Source of the DNA: Streptomyces sp. B3I8
GTDB taxonomy: Bacteria; Actinomycetota; Actinomycetes; Streptomycetales; Streptomycetaceae
DNA: 64,000 bases
Direction: 5' to 3'
NCBI RefSeq assembly: GCF_030816915.1
Contig: NZ_JAUSYN010000002.1
Coordinates: 5,717,501 to 5,781,500 of the forward strand
The notes beneath the pieces were generated by a model, which worked only from the letters and a program-made list of their open reading frames with translations, was not told where the DNA came from and made no database searches. Position numbers and translations under genes: made by a program. Positions 54,157 through 62,778 of the stretch are shown piece by piece (position 1 is the first letter of the stretch; every line of letters starts with the position of its first letter).

Positions 54157-54237
54157 GGGAGGGCAGGGAGGGCAGGGAGGGCAGGGAAGGCAGGGAAGGC
54201 AGGGAAGGCAGGGAAGGCAGGGAAGGCAGGGAAGGCA
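54157..54237. repeat. 9-bp tandem repeat (9 units) in rpmE2 leader
   Basis: Three GGGAGGGCA units (54157-54183) followed by six GGGAAGGCA units (54184-54237) on the plus strand. The rpmE2 mRNA is therefore a run of UGCC(C/U)UCCC just before the Shine-Dalgarno sequence. The DNA plus strand can form G-quadruplexes; the C/U-rich, G-poor RNA resembles a Rho entry site. Confidence 0.85.
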
Positions 54238-54318
54238 GGGAGCCGGAGGGGCGGGGGAGCGGGGGAGCGGGGAGGACGGCGGGGTGTGCCGGCCGCCCGG
54301 GGCGGAGCGGTGCTTGCG

Positions 54319-54483
54319 TCAGCGCTCTTCGCGGAAGTCGACGTGCCGTCGGGCCATCGGGTCGTACTTGCGCAGAACGAGCCGGTCCGGGTCGTTGCGG
54401 CGGTTCTTGCGGGTCACGTACGTGTAGCCGGTCCCGGCGGTGGAGCGCAGTTTGATGACGGGGCGTAGTTCGTTGCGTGCCAT
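54319..54483 (-). CDS. rpmG: Ribosomal protein L33, zinc-free form
   Basis: 54 residues from ATG 54483: [20 protein letters not shown] then [22 protein letters not shown]. Positions of the two CxxC pairs of zinc L33 are occupied by Ser/Thr/Asp/Ala. It is the first gene of the minus-strand arm after the Zur operator and is followed, 176 bp later, by rpmE2. Confidence 0.93.
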   Translation of the reverse strand: MARNELRPVIKLRSTAGTGYTYVTRKNRRNDPDRLVLRKYDPMARRHVDFREER

Positions 54484-54496
54484 GGCGGGTAGCATA

Positions 54497-54513
54497 CGAC
54501 AATGATTTCCATT
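54497..54513. promoter_or_regulatory. Zur-type operator in divergent rpmG/rpmB promoter
   Basis: CGACAATGATTTCCATT lies in the 65 bp between divergent rpmG and rpmB. It matches the Streptomyces Zur box TGAAAATGATTTTCA (from memory) at 12 of 15 positions and the mycobacterial core AATGATTTTCATT at 12 of 13. It is the only AT-rich palindromic site in this gap. Zn-loaded Zur would repress both arms; low zinc would release them. Confidence 0.8.
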
Positions 54514-54548
54514 ATCGGTACGCCGATGGAGAGAAAGGCAGCACCACC

Positions 54549-54785
54549 ATGTCCGCTCACTGCCAACTGACCGGCGCGCAACCGGGCTTCGGCAACAAGA
54601 TCTCCCACTCGCACCGGCGCACGTCCCGCCGCTTCGACCCCAACATCCAGAGCAAGCGCTACTGGCTGCCCGGCGAGAACCGTCACGTGCGACTGCGGCT
54701 CAGCGCGCGCGGTATCAAGACGGTGGACGTCATCGGCATCGAGGCCGCCGTCGCGCGGATCCGGGCCCGAGGGGAACGCGTCTGA
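54549..54785 (+). CDS. rpmB: Ribosomal protein L28, zinc-free form
   Basis: 78 residues from ATG 54549 (GAGAAAGG upstream). [20 protein letters not shown] and [33 protein letters not shown] are L28; the CxxC pair of zinc forms is reduced to one Cys (CQLT). It overlaps rpsN by one base (TGATG). Confidence 0.92.
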   Translation: MSAHCQLTGAQPGFGNKISHSHRRTSRRFDPNIQSKRYWLPGENRHVRLRLSARGIKTVDVIGIEAAVARIRARGERV

Positions 54786-55090
54786 TGGCGAAGAAGAGCA
54801 AGATCGCGAAGAACGAGCGGCGCAAGGAGATCGTGGCCCGTTACGCCGAGCGGCGCGCCGTGCTGAAGTCCGTCCTGGCCTCGCCCCGGAGCACGGACGA
54901 GGAGAAGACCGCTGCCCAGGCGGAGTTGCGCCGTCAGCCGCGCGACGCGAGCGCGACCCGGATCCGCAACCGGGACAGCGTGGACGGCCGGCCTCGTGGA
55001 CATCTGCGCAAGTTCGGGCTGTCACGGGTGAGTCTGCGGGCCCAGGCGCACGCCGGGAACCTGCCGGGGGTGACCAAGTCCTCCTGGTGA
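54785..55090 (+). CDS. rpsN: Ribosomal protein S14, zinc-free long form
   Basis: 101 residues from ATG 54785. [24 protein letters not shown] and [44 protein letters not shown] are the long, Cys-free S14 type that replaces the 61-residue zinc S14. Coupled to rpmB, forming the plus arm of the Zur-controlled island. Confidence 0.94.
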   Translation: MAKKSKIAKNERRKEIVARYAERRAVLKSVLASPRSTDEEKTAAQAELRRQPRDASATRIRNRDSVDGRPRGHLRKFGLSRVSLRAQAHAGNLPGVTKSSW

Positions 55091-55119
55091 CGGACCAGGC
55101 GGGCGCCCGACCGCACTGA

Positions 55120-55195
55120 GGGCGGACGTGAACCGGCCGGTCCGAGGGCGGACCGGCCGGTCCGAGCCCGCGGGCGGACGTGGACCGGTCGGTCC
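55120..55195. repeat. Triple GGGCGGAC(GTG)ACCGG(C/T)CGGTCC repeat after rpsN
   Basis: Three copies at 55120-55144, 55146-55164 (with a deletion) and 55172-55195, each ending in a self-complementary ACCGGCCGGT or variant. They lie 30 bp beyond the rpsN stop, so they may act together as a terminator. Confidence 0.6.
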
Positions 55196-55259
55196 TCCGC
55201 GTTCGCCCCGGGTGCCCGGCACCTCGCGCGGTGACGGCCACCCGGCGCCCGGTGCGGGT

Positions 55260-55427
55260 TCAGCGCGGTGCGGCCACCAGTGAGTCGCTCGCCGAGCACC
55301 GGATCTGCCGTGCCTCACCGAAGCCCTGCGCGCGCAGCGTGTCGAGGTGCCACCGCACGGCGGTGGGACGGTCGGGCCCCGTGCCCGCCGGCCGGGGTTC
55401 GCGCGGGGCGCCGCGGAACCACGTCAA
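55260..55427 (-). pseudogene. Possible C-terminal remnant of a SAM methyltransferase
   Basis: A 55-codon frame (TTG 55427 to TGA 55260) ends VRWHLDTLRAQGFGEARQIRCSASDSLVAAPR, which resembles the last strand-helix-strand of class I SAM-dependent methyltransferases. The rest of such an enzyme (SAM-binding GxGxG) is absent upstream, where an in-frame stop and a switch to AT-rich sequence occur. It may be a decayed gene end or a small independent protein. Confidence 0.35.
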
Positions 55428-55617
55428 CGCGTCAAATCAGTAGTTGCGGCAAATATGCAATAGTGGCCGTTGTGGAACTGATCACTCGGCTCCGCGTCGC
55501 GGTCGGCGGGCCGCCCGGGGTCCGGTGCGCGGACGCCGCCCGGTTATGCTCACCTCGTGCCGGAGGCCGGAGGCGGGCCGTGAAATCCGAGGATCAAGAG
55601 ACGCGGGACCATTGCTC

Positions 55618-56532
55618 ATGTTGAGAGAGGTCACCGCGACCCACTACGTCGCACCCCTGCACTCCGGCGGCTCCGTGCCCGGCATCGTCGAGGCCGACGA
55701 CCTCGGGACGTACGTCGTCAAGTTCACCGCCTCCGCGCAGGGGCTGAAGGCGCTGGTCGCCGAGGTGATCGTCGGTGAGCTGGCCCGCGCCCTCGGCCTG
55801 CGGGTCCCCGAGCTCGTCCGGGTCCGCTTCGACCCGGCGGTCGCCGCGCACGAGCCCCACCAGGAGGTCCGCGACCTGGTGAACGCCAGCCCCGGGCTCA
55901 ACCTCGGCATGGACCACCTGCCGGGCGCCGCCGACTACACCCCCGACCTCGCCGAGACCTTCCCCGTCGACCCGCTGGAGGCCGGGCGCATCGTCTGGCT
56001 GGACGCCCTCACCGTCAACGTCGACCGCACCGTGCACAGTTCCAACCTCATGGTCTGGCCGACGCTCGGGGTGGCGCCCCCGCGCCTGTGGCTCATCGAC
56101 CACGGCGCGGCCCTCGTCTTCCACCACCGCTGGGACACCTCGGCCCCCGAGAAGGCGTACGACTTCCGGCACCACGCGCTCGGCCACGCCGCGCCGGACG
56201 TAAGGGCCGCCGACGCGGCACTCGCGCCGCGCGTGACGGAGGATCTGCTGCGCGAGGTGACCGCCGCGGTGCCGGACGCGTGGCTGACCGGCGAGGCGGG
56301 GTTCGCGACGGCCGACGAGGTCCGCGAGGCCTACGTCGGCTATCTGGCCGCCCGCGTCCGGGCCTCGGCGGCCTGGCTGCCGACGGACTTCCCCACCCGG
56401 GAGGAGCGCGCCGCCGAGGAGGCCCGGCGCGCGGCCCACACCCGGCGCGGCCGCCCGGCCTGGCTCCGGCATGTCCCCGACCTGCACGGCAGACCGGCGG
56501 CGGAACAGGACTGGTCGACACACCTGGGGTGA
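55618..56532 (+). CDS. HipA-like kinase-fold protein
   Basis: 304 residues from ATG 55618. The N-terminal half is VTATHYVAPLHSGGSVPGIVEADDLGTYVVKFTASAQGLKALVAEVIVGELARALGLRVPELVRV and resembles HipA-type kinases (Lys in YVVKF as ATP ligand), and ALTVNVDRTVHSSNLMVW with LWLIDHGAALVFHHRW gives NxDR and IDHG motifs in place of the usual NxDRHxxN/DFD. The Asp residues suggest a possible active kinase or a HipA_2-like domain. No HipB antitoxin is adjacent, so a toxin role is doubtful. Confidence 0.7.
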   Translation: MLREVTATHYVAPLHSGGSVPGIVEADDLGTYVVKFTASAQGLKALVAEVIVGELARALGLRVPELVRVRFDPAVAAHEPHQEVRDLVNASPGLNLGMDHLPGAADYTPDLAETFPVDPLEAGRIVWLDALTVNVDRTVHSSNLMVWPTLGVAPPRLWLIDHGAALVFHHRWDTSAPEKAYDFRHHALGHAAPDVRAADAALAPRVTEDLLREVTAAVPDAWLTGEAGFATADEVREAYVGYLAARVRASAAWLPTDFPTREERAAEEARRAAHTRRGRPAWLRHVPDLHGRPAAEQDWSTHLG

Positions 56533-56586
56533 CGCGAGGCGGCCGGGGGCAACCGGGCGCGCCCCTCTTCTGCCGATTTTCTCGTC

Positions 56587-58233
56587 TCAGCCCCTCAGCC
56601 GCTCGTACGCCGGCAGGGTCAGGAACTCCGCGTAGTCCTCGTCGAGCGCCACCCGCAGCAGCAGGTCGTGCGCCTCCTGCCAGGCCCCCGCGGCGAACGC
56701 TTCCGCGCCCAACTCCTCGCCGAGGGCATCGAGTTCGCCTGCGGCCACCTCGCGCACCAGTTCCGCGGTGACCTCCGCGCCGTCGTCGAGGACGACACCG
56801 GCGTTGACCCACTGCCAGATCTGGGAGCGCGAGATCTCCGCGGTGGCGGCGTCCTCCATGAGGTGGAAGATGGCCACCGCGCCCTGCCCGCGCAGCCACG
56901 CCTCGATGTAACGGATGCCGACCTGCACGGCGTTGACCAGGCCCGCGCGCGTCGGACGTGCGTCGAGGGAGCCGACCGCGAGCAGGTCGGCGGCCGTCAC
57001 GCGCACGTCCTCACGCAGCCGGTCCTTCTGGTGCGGGCGCTCGCCCAGGACGGCGTCGAAGGACTCCCGCGCGATCGGCACGAGATCGGGGTGGGCGACC
57101 CAGGAGCCGTCGAACCCGTCGCGCGCCTCGCGGTCCTTGTCGGCGCGCACCTTCTCGAACGCCACCCGGTTGACCTCCGCGTCCCGCCGGGACGGGATGA
57201 ACGCCGCCATGCCGCCGATCGCGTGCGCGCCGCGCCGGTGGCAGGTGCGGACGAGGAGTTCGGTGTACGCCCGCATGAACGGGGCCGTCATCGTGACCGC
57301 GTTGCGGTCCGGGAGGACGAACTCGGGCCCCGCGGTACGGAAGTTCTTGATCAGGGAGAACAGGTAGTCCCAGCGGCCCGCGTTCAACCCCGAGGCGTGC
57401 TCGCGGAGTTCGTGGAGGATCTCGTCCATCTCGAACGCGGCCGTGATCGTCTCGATCAGGACGGTGGCCCGGACCGTGCCGCGCGGAATGCCGAGGCGGT
57501 CCTGCGCGAAGACGAACACGTCGTTCCAGAGGCGGGCCTCCAGGTGCGACTCCGTCTTCGGCAGGTAGAAGTACGGGCCCTTGCCGGCGTCGAGCAGCCG
57601 GCCCGCGTTGTGGAAGAAGTACAGCCCGAAGTCGACGAGCGCCCCCGGGACCCGGGCCCCGTCCGCCCCGTCGCGCAGATGGCGCTCGTCCAGGTGCCAG
57701 CCGCGCGGGCGCACGACCGCCGTGGCCAACTCGGCGTCGGGGCGCAGGGCGTACGACTTGCCGGTGCGCTCGTCGGTGAAGTCGATGGTGCGGCGGTGGG
57801 CGTCGATCAGGTTGAGCTGGCCGAGGACCACGTTCTCCCAGGTGGGCGCGGAAGCGTCCTCGAAGTCGGCCAGCCAGATCCTGGCGCCGGAGTTGAGCGC
57901 GTTGACGGTCATCCGGCGGTCGGTGGGGCCGGTGATCTCCACCCGGCGGTCCTCCAGCGCGGGTGGCGCGGGGGCCACCCGCCAAGAGTCGTCCGCGCGG
58001 ATCGCGGCCGTCTCCGGCAGGAAGTCCAGCCGCGCGGTGCGGGCGATCTCGGCGCGGCGCTCCGCGCGGCGGGCGAGGAGTTCGTCGCGACGGGGCGTGA
58101 ACCGGCGGTGCAGCTCGCCCACGAAGTCGAGCGCCTCCTCGGTCAGCACCTCCTCCTGCCGGGGCAGGGACGGGGCGGCGTCGTCCACGACGACAGCACC
58201 GCCGCGCGGCGGGGACGGCACGGGTGCGGACAT
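56587..58233 (-). CDS. aceB: Malate synthase A
   Basis: 548 residues from ATG 58233. Signature regions: [49 protein letters not shown] (catalytic Arg), [31 protein letters not shown] and [38 protein letters not shown]. The enzyme joins glyoxylate and acetyl-CoA to malate. In S. coelicolor, as I recall, a malate synthase lies with allantoin genes and the IclR regulator AllR; here it lies near an IclR gene but no allantoinase or allantoicase is in the window. Operators are seen upstream (58279-58325). Confidence 0.94.
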   Translation of the reverse strand: MSAPVPSPPRGGAVVVDDAAPSLPRQEEVLTEEALDFVGELHRRFTPRRDELLARRAERRAEIARTARLDFLPETAAIRADDSWRVAPAPPALEDRRVEITGPTDRRMTVNALNSGARIWLADFEDASAPTWENVVLGQLNLIDAHRRTIDFTDERTGKSYALRPDAELATAVVRPRGWHLDERHLRDGADGARVPGALVDFGLYFFHNAGRLLDAGKGPYFYLPKTESHLEARLWNDVFVFAQDRLGIPRGTVRATVLIETITAAFEMDEILHELREHASGLNAGRWDYLFSLIKNFRTAGPEFVLPDRNAVTMTAPFMRAYTELLVRTCHRRGAHAIGGMAAFIPSRRDAEVNRVAFEKVRADKDREARDGFDGSWVAHPDLVPIARESFDAVLGERPHQKDRLREDVRVTAADLLAVGSLDARPTRAGLVNAVQVGIRYIEAWLRGQGAVAIFHLMEDAATAEISRSQIWQWVNAGVVLDDGAEVTAELVREVAAGELDALGEELGAEAFAAGAWQEAHDLLLRVALDEDYAEFLTLPAYERLRG

Positions 58234-58278
58234 GCGGAGGTCACATCCTTCGACGGGCGCGGTGGAGCTCTGTGGTCG

Positions 58279-58298
58279 CCAGACAGTTTTCTGTCTGG
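58279..58298. promoter_or_regulatory. Perfect palindrome upstream of malate synthase
   Basis: CCAGACAG-TTTT-CTGTCTGG, an 8-4-8 perfect inverted repeat 46 bp upstream of the malate synthase start. It could be an operator or a hairpin ending the upstream nucleotidyltransferase transcript. Confidence 0.6.
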
Positions 58299-58308
58299 TG
58301 GATCCTAG

Positions 58309-58325
58309 TTTCCTCATTGTGGAAC
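58309..58325. promoter_or_regulatory. TTTCC-N7-GGAAC element upstream of malate synthase
   Basis: AGTTTCCTCATTGTGGAACT is an imperfect inverted repeat (TTCC-N7-GGAA) of the kind bound by IclR-family dimers. It lies next to the 8-4-8 palindrome in the gap before aceB, with an IclR gene 1.3 kb away. Confidence 0.45.
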
Positions 58326-58326
58326 T

Positions 58327-59028
58327 TCAATGCTGACCAAGAGTGGGGGACGTCGTAGGGGGCGCCGTTGGCGGGCCGACGCGCAGCCGGACGAGATCCG
58401 CCTCGGTGTCGATGTCGTAGGGCTCGGCCACATCGCCGCACTCCACGAGCCGGAGTGCGCCCCCGTGCGCCTTGAGATACGTGCGCGCCCCCCGGTCGCC
58501 GGTCGCCGTCGCGGCCACGCCCGCCCAGTGGTCCGCGCCCAGCAGCACCGGATGGCCGCGTACGCCGTCGTACGCGGCCGAGGCGAGGGTCGCCGGGGAG
58601 GCGTACGCGGCCAGCACGCGCCGCATGGCGCGCGGGCCGATGCCGGGCTGGTCCACCAGCGTGACCAGTGCCGCGCCCGCCCCCGTCCCGGCCAGTGAGC
58701 CGAGCCCCGCGCGCAGTGAGGTGCCCATGCCCTCCTCCCACTCCGGGTTGTCCACCAGGACGCAGTCCGGCAGCTCCGCGCGGGCGCGCACCTCCTCGGC
58801 CGCGGCGCCCAGCACGACGTGCACCCGGGCGCACCCGGCCGCCCGCAGCGCCTCGGCCGCGTGTTCCACCAGGGGGCGCCCGTCGTGCACGAGCAGCGCC
58901 TTGGGGCGCCCGCCGAGCCGCCGTCCGCCCCCCGCCGCGAGCAACAGCCCGACGACGGGACGGGGGCCGGACGCGGCGGCGGCGTGGGCGGACGCGGCGG
59001 CCCCGGTTCGCTCTTCGTTCGATCGCAT
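58327..59028 (-). CDS. MobA-like nucleotidyltransferase family protein
   Basis: 233 residues from ATG 59028 (longer starts exist). VVGLLLAAGGGRRLGGRPKALLVHDGRPLVEHAAEALRAAG is the NTP-transferase loop, and VDNPEWEEGMGTSLRAGL and LVTLVDQPGIGPRAMRRVL follow. It resembles MocA/MobA-like molybdopterin cytidylyl- or guanylyltransferases, consistent with purine catabolism by molybdenum enzymes. It precedes malate synthase by 93 bp on the same strand. Confidence 0.8.
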   Translation of the reverse strand: MRSNEERTGAAASAHAAAASGPRPVVGLLLAAGGGRRLGGRPKALLVHDGRPLVEHAAEALRAAGCARVHVVLGAAAEEVRARAELPDCVLVDNPEWEEGMGTSLRAGLGSLAGTGAGAALVTLVDQPGIGPRAMRRVLAAYASPATLASAAYDGVRGHPVLLGADHWAGVAATATGDRGARTYLKAHGGALRLVECGDVAEPYDIDTEADLVRLRVGPPTAPPTTSPTLGQH

Positions 59029-59200
59029 GCACTCCTGCATACACGTTGGTGCCCAATTTCGGTCCGCACGGTGGCGCACGCGGCGTCGGGTGGCGTTTAC
59101 TGACCCGCACCCCCCATGCGCCCTGTCCGTGCGCCGGGGCGCACGCGGTCGTGCAACCGCGTCATGGGGGTGCGCACGGGTGAGGCGCGAAGGGGGAGCT

Positions 59201-59515
59201 GTGTTGCGGAGCTTGGGGCAGAGACGGGTGACCGGCGGCGACGAGGACCCGAGAGTGACCGGACTGCGGACGGCCGTGTCCCGCTTACGGCGTCAACTCG
59301 CCCTTCACCCGGCGGAGTTGCCCGACCGGTCGATCGCCGAGGACGAACTGGCGGCCCTCGCCGCGATGATCGCGGGGGGCGCGCCGGAAACACGGCGCAT
59401 GCGGCGCTCGCTGCTGCTGATCGCCGGGTCGATCGGCTCGGTCAGCGCGTTGTCGCGGGGGCTGGAGGAGGTCCGGGACGCGGTGGACCTGTTCGGCACG
59501 CCGCCGCGCACGTAG
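59201..59515 (+). CDS. DUF5955 family protein
   Basis: 104 residues from GTG 59201, with AGGGGGAG 4 nt upstream. LRTAVSRLRRQLALHPAELPDRSIAEDELAALAAMIAGGAPETRRMRRSLLLIAGSIGSVSALSRGLEEVRDAVDLFG is all-helical and matches a Streptomyces family I know as DUF5955. It ends with a hydrophobic helix. Unknown function; lies between the nucleotidyltransferase and IclR genes. Confidence 0.7.
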   Translation: MLRSLGQRRVTGGDEDPRVTGLRTAVSRLRRQLALHPAELPDRSIAEDELAALAAMIAGGAPETRRMRRSLLLIAGSIGSVSALSRGLEEVRDAVDLFGTPPRT

Positions 59516-59576
59516 GCGGGCGCACGCCGGGGTGCGCGGCGCGGGCGCGGCCAGGTCGCGAGCGCCCGGGATGTGA

Positions 59577-60362
59577 TCAGGTGGCGAGCGCCCGGGACAG
59601 GTCCGCCGCGACCTGCCGCAGCAACGGCACGATCGTGGCCGTCGCCGCCTCGGTGACCCGGCCGGCCGGGCCCGAGATGGAGATGGCCGCGGCGGTCGGC
59701 GCTCCCGGCACCGGGGCCGCCAGGCACCGCACGCCCATCTCCTGCTCGCTGTCGTCGACCGCGTACCCCTGGCGCCGTACCTCCTCCAGGGCGGTGAGGA
59801 AGGCGTCCGGCGAGGTGATCGTGCGCTCCGTCGCGGCGGGCATGCCCGTGCGGCGCAGCAGGGCCCGCACCTCAGCCGGCTCCAGACCGGCCAGCAGCGC
59901 CTTGCCGACCCCCGTGGTGTGCGGCAGCACCCGCCGGCCCACCTCGGTGAACATCCGCATCGAGTGCTTGGACGGCACCTGCGCCACGTACACGATCTCG
60001 TCGCCGTCGAGCAGCGCCATGTTGGCCGTCTCGCCGGTCTCCTCCACGAGCCGGGCGAGGTGCGGCCGGGCCCAGGTGCCGAGCAGCCGCGAGGCGGACT
60101 CCCCGAGACGGATCAGCCGGGGGCCGAGCGCGTACCGCCGGTTCGCCTGCTGACGCACGTAACCGGACGCGACCAGTGTGCGCATCAGACGGTGGATGGT
60201 GGGCAGCGGCAGCCCGCTGCTCGCCGCCAGCTCGCTCAGGCCGACCTCGCCACCCGCGTCCGCCATCCGCTCCAGCAGGTCGAAGGCGCGCTCCAGGGAC
60301 TGGACACCACCACCGGAGCCGGCGGACCTGGCGGCGTCTCGGGCACTGGACGACGACGGCAC
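59577..60362 (-). CDS. IclR family transcriptional regulator (AllR-like)
   Basis: 261 residues from GTG 60362, with AAAGGAA about 8 nt upstream. HTH: SLERAFDLLERMADAGGEVGLSELAASSGLPLPTIHRLMRTLVASGYV; then an IclR effector domain (GETANMALLDGDEIVYVAQVPSKHSMRMFTEVGRRVLPHTTGVGKALLAGL and AAISISGPAGRVTE). The position near malate synthase recalls AllR, the regulator of allantoin use that binds glyoxylate/allantoate-type ligands. This identity is inferred from gene context, not proven. Confidence 0.85.
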   Translation of the reverse strand: MPSSSSARDAARSAGSGGGVQSLERAFDLLERMADAGGEVGLSELAASSGLPLPTIHRLMRTLVASGYVRQQANRRYALGPRLIRLGESASRLLGTWARPHLARLVEETGETANMALLDGDEIVYVAQVPSKHSMRMFTEVGRRVLPHTTGVGKALLAGLEPAEVRALLRRTGMPAATERTITSPDAFLTALEEVRRQGYAVDDSEQEMGVRCLAAPVPGAPTAAAISISGPAGRVTEAATATIVPLLRQVAADLSRALAT

Positions 60363-60515
60363 GGCGCGTTCCTTTCCGGGGGACGGGGACCGGCAACCCA
60401 CGGGCCGGCAGCCCACGAGGAGCCGGCGACCTACGGAGGCCAGCAGCCTACCCGGCGGTCGGGTGAGGTCCGGCGGGTGCGGGAACCCGCGGCCGGGTCC
60501 ACTCGTTGCGCCGGT

Positions 60516-61337
60516 GTGACTCTTCGGCAAGACATCGTCGGCACCGCCATGCAGATGGCGATCGTCAACCTGCACCCCGGCCAGACCGTCTACTGCGAAG
60601 CCGGCAAGTTCCTCTTCAAGACCGCGAACGTCAGCATGGAGACGCGCCTGTCCGCCCCGGGCAGCGGCGGCGGCGCGGGAGGCGGCTCCGGCTCCGGGAG
60701 CGGCGGCATGGGCGGCATGCTCCGCCAGGCCATGGGCACGGCCATGCAGGCCGGCCAGCGCATGCTCGCAGGTGAGTCCCTGGCGTTCCAGCACTTCACG
60801 GCGTCCGGTGCCGAGGGCACCGTCGGCTTCGCCGGTGTGCTCCCCGGCGAGATGCGCGCCCTGGAGCTGGACGGCACGCGCGCGTGGTTCGCCGAGAAGG
60901 ACGCCTTCGTGGCCGCCGAGTCGACGGTGGAGTTCGGCATCGCCTTCCAGGGCGGCCGCACCGGCATGAGCGGCGGCGAGGGCTTCGTCCTGGAGAAGTT
61001 CACCGGCCTGGGCACCGTGATCATCGCCGGTGCCGGCAACTTCATCGACCTGAACCCGGCGGACTTCGGCGGCCGGATCGAGGTCGACACCGGCTGCGTC
61101 GTCGCCTTCGAGGAGGGCATCCGGTACGGAGTCCAGCGCATCGGCGGCCTCAACCGGCAGGGCCTGATGAACGCGGTACTCGGCGGCGAGGGCCTGTCCC
61201 TGGCGACGCTGGAGGGCAACGGCCGCGTCATCCTGCAGTCCCTCACCATCGAGGGCCTCGCCAACGCCCTCAAGAAGGCCCAGGGCGGCGACAAACAGGG
61301 CCCCACGGGCGGGATGTTCTCGACGCACGCGGGCTGA
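60516..61337 (+). CDS. AIM24/TIGR00266 family protein
   Basis: 273 residues from GTG 60516; the lack of a ribosome site suggests leaderless translation, or ATG 60549 instead. The repeated beta-sandwich of the family is seen: AIVNLHPGQTVYCEAGKFLFKTANVSMETRL, EGTVGFAGVLPGEMRALELDG and GFVLEKFTGLGTVIIAGAGNFIDLNPADFGG. A Gly/Ser-rich linker and Met-rich loop (about 48-90) interrupt the first half. The family is of unknown function. A 23-bp triplicate repeat follows the stop. Confidence 0.85.
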   Translation: MTLRQDIVGTAMQMAIVNLHPGQTVYCEAGKFLFKTANVSMETRLSAPGSGGGAGGGSGSGSGGMGGMLRQAMGTAMQAGQRMLAGESLAFQHFTASGAEGTVGFAGVLPGEMRALELDGTRAWFAEKDAFVAAESTVEFGIAFQGGRTGMSGGEGFVLEKFTGLGTVIIAGAGNFIDLNPADFGGRIEVDTGCVVAFEEGIRYGVQRIGGLNRQGLMNAVLGGEGLSLATLEGNGRVILQSLTIEGLANALKKAQGGDKQGPTGGMFSTHAG

Positions 61338-61401
61338 CCGTCCCGACCCGCGCAAGCTGACCGTCCCGACCCGCGCAAGCTGACCGTCCCGGCTCACGCG
61401 G
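61333..61401. repeat. 23-bp tandem repeat, three copies, at end of AIM24 gene
   Basis: GCTGACCGTCCCGACCCGCGCAA begins at 61333, 61356 and 61379 (the third copy diverges after 12 bp). The first copy includes the stop codon of the AIM24 gene, so duplication of the 3' end is the simplest origin. Confidence 0.8.
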
Positions 61402-61510
61402 GCCGACCTTCCCGGAACACGGCCCCGCCCGCGACGGCCACGGCCCCTCGCCGCCCCGGGCCCCGATCCCCGACTCACGATCCCCGGCCCCGGTGCCTCT
61501 GCCGCGACGG

Positions 61511-62503
61511 CTACTGCCCCTCGTCGGCCCCCGGCGTCCCCGCCGCCACCCGCAGCACCACCCGGCGGCCGCGCAGCTCACCGGCCTCCAGCCGGCGATG
61601 GGCCTCGGCCGCCGCGTCGAGTGGCAGCACCTCCAGCGCGCGCGGGCGCAGCAGGCCCCGGGCGAGCACGTCGTTCAGGGCCGCCGCGGCCTCCGCCAGT
61701 TCGGCGACGGTGGCCCGGGAGATGGCGAAGCCGCGCACGGAGCCGTCCTTCATGTACAGCGGCCCCACCGGCAGCGCGGGCCGCGCTCCCGGACCGGCCA
61801 GCAGCACGATGCGGCCCCGGTTGGCGAGCAGCCCGACGGCCGCGTCGAGGTCGTGCCGACCGGAGGTGTCGACGTGCAGGTCGACACCGCCCGGGGCCAG
61901 CTCGGCCAGCCGTTCGACCGGCTCCCGGTAGTCGACGACCTCGGCCGCACCCAGCGCCCGTACGTGCTCGTGGTCGCGTGGTGAGGCAGTGGCGAGCACC
62001 CGCGCACCGGCCCGCGCGGCCAGCGCGACCAGCGCCGATCCCACGTTGCCCGCGGCCCCGGCCACCAGCACCGTCTCGCCGGGGAGCAGCTCCCCGTGGT
62101 TGAACAGGGCGAGATACGCGGTGGCCGCCGGGTGCAGCACGGCCACCGCCTCCAGCGGCGGCACCCCGTCCGGCAGCCGGTACAACCGGTTCGCGGCGAC
62201 GACGACCCGCTCGGCGGCGGCTCCCTGCCGCCCCCCGTGCCCCAGACTGTTGCACCACACCGTCTCGCCCGCCGCGAACCCGCCGGCCGCCTCCACGACC
62301 GTCCCCACCAGATCGCGCCCGACGACAAAGGGGAACGTCAGCGGCGTACGGAACACCCCCGACCGCACGAGCGTGTCCACCGGATCGACGGCGCTGGCCA
62401 CCACGTCCACCAGTACCTCACCGGCCCCCGGCACGGGCGTGGGCAGTTCCCCGAGACGGATCACCTCGGGCGGCCCGAGCTGTTCGATGTAAGCGGCGCG
62501 CAT
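61511..62503 (-). CDS. Zinc-free quinone oxidoreductase / alcohol dehydrogenase family (MDR)
   Basis: 330 residues from ATG 62503. MDR fold: MRAAYIEQLGPPEVIRLGEL, ASAVDPVDTLVRSGV, GRDLVGTVVEAAGGF, NADPH motif VLVAGAAGNVGSALVALAARAG and LPLDAAAEAHRRLEAGELRGRRVVLRV. The Cys/His zinc ligands of true ADHs are not seen, so a NADPH:quinone reductase-like activity is likely. It is divergent from an amidohydrolase gene, 275 bp away. Confidence 0.85.
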   Translation of the reverse strand: MRAAYIEQLGPPEVIRLGELPTPVPGAGEVLVDVVASAVDPVDTLVRSGVFRTPLTFPFVVGRDLVGTVVEAAGGFAAGETVWCNSLGHGGRQGAAAERVVVAANRLYRLPDGVPPLEAVAVLHPAATAYLALFNHGELLPGETVLVAGAAGNVGSALVALAARAGARVLATASPRDHEHVRALGAAEVVDYREPVERLAELAPGGVDLHVDTSGRHDLDAAVGLLANRGRIVLLAGPGARPALPVGPLYMKDGSVRGFAISRATVAELAEAAAALNDVLARGLLRPRALEVLPLDAAAEAHRRLEAGELRGRRVVLRVAAGTPGADEGQ

Positions 62504-62778
62504 GGACGGAGATTCTTCCACCGGGACGGCGGGCGGCCGGGCGGACACACGGAGCGCCCCCGCCCGCCCGCACCCGGGAGCACGTGGGGGTGGGCCGGCC
62601 CCGGTGTCCAAGTTGCGAAAAGAGCCCGGCCGAAAGGCGTTCGAGGGCCCGGAGCGGGCCCGCGCTCCGGGACCATGACGGGACCACGACCGCGCGGTCA
62701 CCCGCCCGTCGGGCCGCCGCCCCTTCCAGCCGACACGGCCGACAGGGCCGACACGGCCGTCACAGGAGAGGAACAACG

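Noticed and set aside
54157..54237. CRISPR array in the ribosomal island
   Set aside because: The units are contiguous 9-mers with no unique spacers, so this is a simple tandem repeat.
54319..54483. Standard zinc-binding L33
   Set aside because: All four zinc cysteines are absent, so it is the zinc-free form.
55618..56532. HipA-type toxin-antitoxin system
   Set aside because: No HipB-like gene lies beside it and the catalytic motif is altered, so I only call a HipA-like fold.
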